Shown in pieces: positions 7,901 through 10,860 of a DNA stretch of 10,860 bases; position 1 is the first letter of the stretch; each line of letters starts with the position of its first letter. The stretch covers positions 1 to 10,860 of the forward strand of contig JBDUDX010000118.1 in assembly GCA_040002735.1 (NCBI GenBank), written 5' to 3'. A program made the translations under genes and the position numbers. A model generated the notes under the pieces. The model did no database searches, was not told the DNA's origin, and saw only the letters and a list, made by a program, of their open reading frames with translations. Source of the stretch: JADGOV01 sp040002735 (GTDB taxonomy: Bacteria > Actinomycetota > Actinomycetes > JADGOV01).

Positions 7901-8326
7901 GGTGTCCCCGGCGATACCGAGTCCGGCCAGCATCTGCTGGCAGAAGCCGTGCGTGGTGGCGATGGTCGCGCGATCGAAGGTAGCCAGCGCGGTGGTGAGC
8001 CGCTGCCGTCGGCGGCCGACCTCCTCCTCGTCCCGGTCAGCGAGCATCCGCACCAACGGGTCACCGCCGGCCCTTGCCGCGGCCGGGTCGGCGAGCGCCC
8101 GTTCGGTGGCCAGCAGCCGCTCGCGGACCCGCTCCCGCAACTCCGCGGTGGCCGCCCGACCGAACGTGACCAGCATCAACCGTTCCAGCGGCACAACCCC
8201 CTCGGCGACGTAGCGGGTGGCGAGCGCGGCAATGGTGTACGTCTTGCCGGTACCGGCGCTGGCTTCCAGCACGGTGGTACCGCTGGGCAACGGGCCGCAG
8301 GCGTCGAACTGCGATGGCACACTCAC
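4961..8326 (-). CDS. recB: Exodeoxyribonuclease V beta subunit, RecB helicase-nuclease
   Basis: RecB is the 3'-to-5' superfamily 1A helicase and the only nuclease of RecBCD, and it also loads RecA after Chi recognition in E. coli. The 1121-residue protein has Walker A E-A-S-A-G-T-G-K-T at 21-29, motif Ia-like V-T-F-G-R-A-A-T-A-E-L at 53-63, T-T-H-G-F-C at 124-129, Walker B V-L-V-D-E-F-Q-D-T at 266-274, motif III G-D-P-K-Q-A-I-Y-G-F-R-G at 296-307, motif IV Q-N-W-R-S at 328-332, motif V T-V-H-R-S-K-G-L-E-F at 618-627, and motif VI L-L-Y-V-A-M-T-R-A at 686-694. The C-terminal nuclease domain keeps H859 (G-T-A-V-H), a candidate E933, D991 (G-S-V-D-A-V), D1009 and K1011 (I-V-D-Y-K-T-N-W-L) and Q1048/Y1052. 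These correspond to the catalytic set of E. coli RecB (D1067, D1080, K1082). The start is a GTG overlapping the recC stop, and Walker A begins soon after it, as expected. Domain order and length are normal. Confidence 0.97.
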   Translation of the reverse strand: MSVPSQFDACGPLPSGTTVLEASAGTGKTYTIAALATRYVAEGVVPLERLMLVTFGRAATAELRERVRERLLATERALADPAAARAGGDPLVRMLADRDEEEVGRRRQRLTTALATFDRATIATTHGFCQQMLAGLGIAGDTEPDATFAENIDDLVTEVVDDLYIRKYGATAAVRPAMSYTCALSVAASAMRDRQARLEPADALDGSEAAQRYGLARAVRAEVDARKRQRRLLDFDDLLTRLRDALIEPIGGAAAAERIRSRYDVVLVDEFQDTDPVQWDILRLAFHGRTTLVLIGDPKQAIYGFRGADVYSYLEAAATASTHQTLAQNWRSDAGLLAGLDALMGGAALGSERIVVHPVTAAHTGSRLADAPENAPLRLRILRREAGSSGVPRVDPVRERVANDLAADVVRLLASPARVRTDGASRPVRPADLAVLVRTNLQGMLIRAALGRAGVPAVSSGASSVFATDAAREWLVLLQALEQPHRSGRVRAAALTCFLGWTADRLATEGDAALDVLGVRVREWADLLSAQGVAALAETMTGSERLPERLLAGVGGERLLTDLRHIGQILHAAATAEHLGLTALAEWLQRRITDAPGDTSEARSRRLESDAEAVQVVTVHRSKGLEFPIVYVPFGWDRYVPSAPDPLQCHDQDGTRILDVGGSAGPGYVKRRARHQAEECGEELRLLYVAMTRAQSQVITWWAASNNTSESATHRLLFGARHLDGQVPARAGIPGDDEAVRMLGDLAARAGAAIAVESSGTSTQGRWDPPEGPPASLQAARFSRRLDTAWRRTSYSALTAVIHEAGGVGSEPEVAELADEQPLPASVVAAGGADESVLRAVPSPMAGLPAGTAFGTAVHTVLETVDPSAPDLPGELLDRCAEVVAGRRVTGLDAAALAAGLLPVLEAPLGPLADGRRLRDIPRSDRLAELDFELPLVGGDDPTGQTGLAAVADLLRRHLSPSDPLARYPELLGSPALGGQQLRGYLSGSVDAVLRLRGEDGAPRYVIVDYKTNWLGDDGPGGTAPLTAWHYRPAALTEAMLRAHYPLQALLYAVALHRFLRWRQPGYVPSRHLGGVLYLYVRGMCGAETPIVGGSPCGVFGWPFPAGLVERLSELLDRGTR
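8323..8326 (-). other. GTGA stop/start overlap, recC to recB
   Basis: The recC TGA and the recB GTG share this GTGA on the minus strand. No purine-rich binding site is visible just upstream (ACGGACGCGCC), so recB translation probably depends on ribosomes arriving from recC. Confidence 0.8.
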
Positions 8327-10860
8327 GGCGCGTCCGTCGTCTCAGCGGCGAGCAGCGAGTCCCAGAGCCGGCGGGCCAGTACCCCGAACCGGGTCGGCTC
8401 CGACGTCGGCCAGCCGGGTCCCGTTTCGGTCGCCGGTGGTGGTTCGCGCAGCAGCAACGCGAGGTCGGGCGCGGGACCCCAGACCAGTTCGTGGTACCGG
8501 TCGTCGGCTTCCCCCATGCCGCGGCTGCCGGTCCAGGCCGAGGCAGCGGCGGCTACGGCCACCTCGTACGGACCGCCGCTGCACCGAACGGAGGCGTACG
8601 CGTGCGACGACTTCACCGCGAGCGGCAGCGGCTCGCACAATCCGCGGCGGTAAAGATCCACGAGGTCGCCGAGGATCTGCAGAGCCTGTTCGGCCGGCGG
8701 GGCCAACAGCGTGGACCGGGTGGCAGTACGGTGCCCCCGGCCGATCGTGACCGCCTGCCAGGTCTCCGTCGGGCGGCTGGCGGCCAGCGCCAGCAGCTGC
8801 CCCCAGGCGCGCAGCCGATGCTTTGCGCCCAACCGGGAGTAGACCACCCGGGCCAGCGTCCCGCCGTACACGTCGGGAATGGTGCCGGTCAGTTGCGTTT
8901 CATCCGCCAAGAGCACGGCAACGTCGAGCACCCGGGGCTCCCCGGTGCGCACCGCGGCGCTGCCAGAGACCAGCGGTTCCACCTCGCCGAGCAGCCGGTC
9001 CAGCAACCGGCCGCCGAGCGGGCCGGGCGGGAGGGTCCCCCGACGCCACTCCGCCTGCTGACAACTCTGCGGGTCCGCACCCGCCAAGCGTGCGGTGAGA
9101 AGGCGGTCACCGACGGCCCAACTCTGCAGGTATCCCAACTCCGCCTGCAGCCCGACCGCCACCTCGTCATCTTCACCGAGCACGGTGACCCCGAGGCGCT
9201 GGCGGAGGAACCCCCGCACCGGGTGCTCCAGAAAGCGCAGCAAGTCCGCCAGTTCCACCGCCACCTGACCGGACCGGGGCGGCAGCGGCGCGGGAAGAAA
9301 CGGCGGCGACTCCCGGCGGGGTCGGGCGGCGGCCATCGCCCCGGCGAGAGCCGGCCGGTCGAAGCTGAACGGGCCCTCAGCGCCCAGTGTGCCGGCAGTG
9401 AAGTTGCGGGGGTCGAACGGCTGCAGCGGGTGGTGGACCACCACCTGCTCCCGCGCGAGCGATCCATCCGCCGCCCGCGCGGTGGCATCCAGTGCGTCCA
9501 GGATCTCACCGACCGGTACGGCCGGCAGCCGCGGCACATTCGTCCGGTCATCCGCCCCGGTGTAGAGGATGACGAGGTGTTCCTGAGCGGCGAGAATCGC
9601 GTCCAGCAGCAGCTGGCGTTCTTCGCTGCGGCGGTCCCGTTCGCCCACGAGCGGATCGCGGGCCAGCACGTCGTCACCGTCCAGTACCGCGTTGCGCGGA
9701 AAGGTTCCGTCGTCGAGGCCGAGGAGACAGATCACCCGATGCGGCACCGAGCGCATGGGCACCAGCGAGCACATCGTGAGGCTGCCGGTACGGAAGTTCG
9801 CCCGGGTCGGACGCCCGCGCAGCCGGCCGGCGAGCAAGGAGCGGACGTCGGCCAGGGTCAGCCGAACTTCGGTGGCCCGGACGCCGGCTTCCTCGGCCAC
9901 TTCGGCGAGTTCCGGCCGGGCCTGCGCGAGTTGCCAGCTGTCCTGATCGCTGACCTCGGTGAGCGCGTCGAGGGCTCCGCTGAGCGAGCTGACCCAGTCG
10001 GCCAGAGTGCGCTCACCAGTCAGCTCATCCAGCGCCGTACCCAGTCGATGGACCAGCTCGGCGAGTCGCCCAGCGAGATCGATGTCCCCGCTGTCCACGT
10101 CATCGAGCGGCAAGGCGAGGCCCAACCAGCGGTGGTCGTCTTCGGACATGGCGGCACCGAGCAGAATGCGATCCAGGCCGGCTTGCCACGTGTTCTGACC
10201 GACGTGCTGCAATCGGAACGGCGCCCGGTGCGCAGCGTCCAACCCCCAGCGGATGCCGGACCGGGTGACCCAGTCCCGGACCCGTTCCAGGTCGTCGTCG
10301 TCGAAGTCAAACCGCCGGCGTACCGGTGGCGACGCCGCGAGGTCCAGAACCTCCGTTGCGGTGACCCGGGCGTCGGCGAGTTCCAGCAATCGCGCCACGG
10401 TGGCCAGCAGCGGGTTGGTTTGGCGCAGCGACCGGTCTGCGAGGCGTACTCGCAGCTGGTGCCCGGGATGCCGCGGGGCGCCCGCTTCGTCTTCCACACC
10501 GAACGCAGCCGTGATCAGCGGCGCGAACGCTTCGATGTCCGGGCACATCACCAGAATGTCCCGCGGCTCCAGCGTGGAGTCCGCGGCGAGCAGGCCGAGC
10601 AGTACCTCCCGCAGCACCTCCACCTGCCGGGCCGGTCCGTGACAGGCGTGCACCGCCACGCTGCGGTCCATCGGATCGAGCACGTACTGGTCGTCAGGTC
10701 GGCGGTCGTCGCGCAGCTCGCGCTGGATGCGCCCCAGCAGGGTGCCCGGATGGTCGCTGGCCGCGGCCCCCCGTGCCACGGCCCCCCGTGCCGCGGCCCC
10801 CTGAACCGCGGCCCCCTGAACCGCGGCCCCCTGAACCGCGGCCCCCTGAACCGCGGCCCC
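8323..10860 (-). CDS. recC: Exodeoxyribonuclease V gamma subunit, RecC (N-terminus off the right edge)
   Basis: RecC is the scaffold and Chi-scanning subunit of RecBCD; it splits the DNA strands and guides the 3' tail to the RecB nuclease. The visible 845 residues are the C-terminal three quarters or so of a protein usually near 1100. Recognisable blocks are VHACHGPARQVEVLREVLLG at about 10653-10594, D-I-L-V-M-C-P-D-I-E-A-F-A-P-L-I at about 10560-10513, a long acidic stretch F-D-F-D-D-D-D near 10300, and the highly typical S-V-P-H-R-V-I-C-L-L-G-L-D-D-G-T-F-P-R near 9755-9695. The nuclease-like but catalytically dead C-terminal domain begins with E-L-A-D-L-L-R-F-L-E-H-P-V-R-G-F near 9260-9205. 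No Walker A is seen in the part present, consistent with RecC lacking ATPase motifs. The GTG at 10777-10779 is not the start: the frame continues upstream into an in-frame 15-bp repeat and past the edge. The repeat lies in a linker just before T-L-L-G-R-I-Q. No promoter for the operon is in the window. Confidence 0.95.
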   Translation of the reverse strand, partial: GAAVQGAAVQGAAVQGAAVQGAAARGAVARGAAASDHPGTLLGRIQRELRDDRRPDDQYVLDPMDRSVAVHACHGPARQVEVLREVLLGLLAADSTLEPRDILVMCPDIEAFAPLITAAFGVEDEAGAPRHPGHQLRVRLADRSLRQTNPLLATVARLLELADARVTATEVLDLAASPPVRRRFDFDDDDLERVRDWVTRSGIRWGLDAAHRAPFRLQHVGQNTWQAGLDRILLGAAMSEDDHRWLGLALPLDDVDSGDIDLAGRLAELVHRLGTALDELTGERTLADWVSSLSGALDALTEVSDQDSWQLAQARPELAEVAEEAGVRATEVRLTLADVRSLLAGRLRGRPTRANFRTGSLTMCSLVPMRSVPHRVICLLGLDDGTFPRNAVLDGDDVLARDPLVGERDRRSEERQLLLDAILAAQEHLVILYTGADDRTNVPRLPAVPVGEILDALDATARAADGSLAREQVVVHHPLQPFDPRNFTAGTLGAEGPFSFDRPALAGAMAAARPRRESPPFLPAPLPPRSGQVAVELADLLRFLEHPVRGFLRQRLGVTVLGEDDEVAVGLQAELGYLQSWAVGDRLLTARLAGADPQSCQQAEWRRGTLPPGPLGGRLLDRLLGEVEPLVSGSAAVRTGEPRVLDVAVLLADETQLTGTIPDVYGGTLARVVYSRLGAKHRLRAWGQLLALAASRPTETWQAVTIGRGHRTATRSTLLAPPAEQALQILGDLVDLYRRGLCEPLPLAVKSSHAYASVRCSGGPYEVAVAAAASAWTGSRGMGEADDRYHELVWGPAPDLALLLREPPPATETGPGWPTSEPTRFGVLARRLWDSLLAAETTDAP
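10768..10860 (-). repeat. 15-bp in-frame tandem repeat inside recC (GAAVQ units)
   Basis: On the plus strand the unit CCCCTGAACCGCGGC occurs four times without change (10798-10857) and a further CCC reaches the edge. Two diverged copies follow inward: 10783-10797 with three differences and 10768-10782 with four. These two share the variant CCGTGC. Read on the coding strand, the array gives repeated Gly-Ala-Ala-Val-Gln, then Gly-Ala-Ala-Ala-Arg, Gly-Ala-Val-Ala-Arg and Gly-Ala-Ala-Ala-Ser before the normal RecC sequence resumes. As the unit is five codons long, gain or loss of copies keeps the frame. The true copy number is unknown because the array leaves the window. Confidence 0.93.

Overview
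The window is very GC-rich, with strong G/C preference at third codon positions and frequent GTG starts. The proteins resemble actinobacterial versions of their families. A Micromonosporaceae-like actinomycete is my best guess from protein style and from the recC-recB-recD order, but no ribosomal or other taxonomic marker is present to prove it.

Right to left, most of the window (about 2461-10860) is one minus-strand operon. It holds recC (N-terminus beyond the right edge), recB, recD and a small HAD-superfamily gene. Each junction is a 4-base NTGA overlap (GTGA, ATGA, GTGA), so the four cistrons look translationally coupled. RecB keeps its superfamily 1 helicase motifs and its C-terminal nuclease residues, and RecD keeps all its helicase motifs. 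The locus therefore appears to encode a working RecBCD-type helicase/nuclease that processes double-strand DNA ends. The HAD protein is of unknown role, and its coupling to recD is the most suggestive 'extra' in the operon. The visible start of recC is an in-frame 15-bp tandem repeat encoding Gly-Ala-Ala-Val-Gln units, which runs off the right edge.

The left part (1-2464) looks degraded and mobile. Positions 1-885 on the minus strand encode the N-terminal 295 residues of a DDE-type transposase, open to the left edge. This coding region has no closed ORF in the window and is easily missed. Next come about 240 bp without a recognisable gene. On the plus strand follows a remnant of a membrane O-acyltransferase fused to an SGNH-hydrolase domain: the N-terminal membrane domain is gone and the SGNH domain is split by a one-base frameshift near 2033-2066. 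Its stop codon overlaps that of the HAD gene on the opposite strand.

Apart from the repeat in recC, the HAD gene in the operon and the broken acyltransferase beside a transposase, this is a fairly ordinary DNA-repair locus. I see no CRISPR array, tRNA, rRNA or clear defence island.
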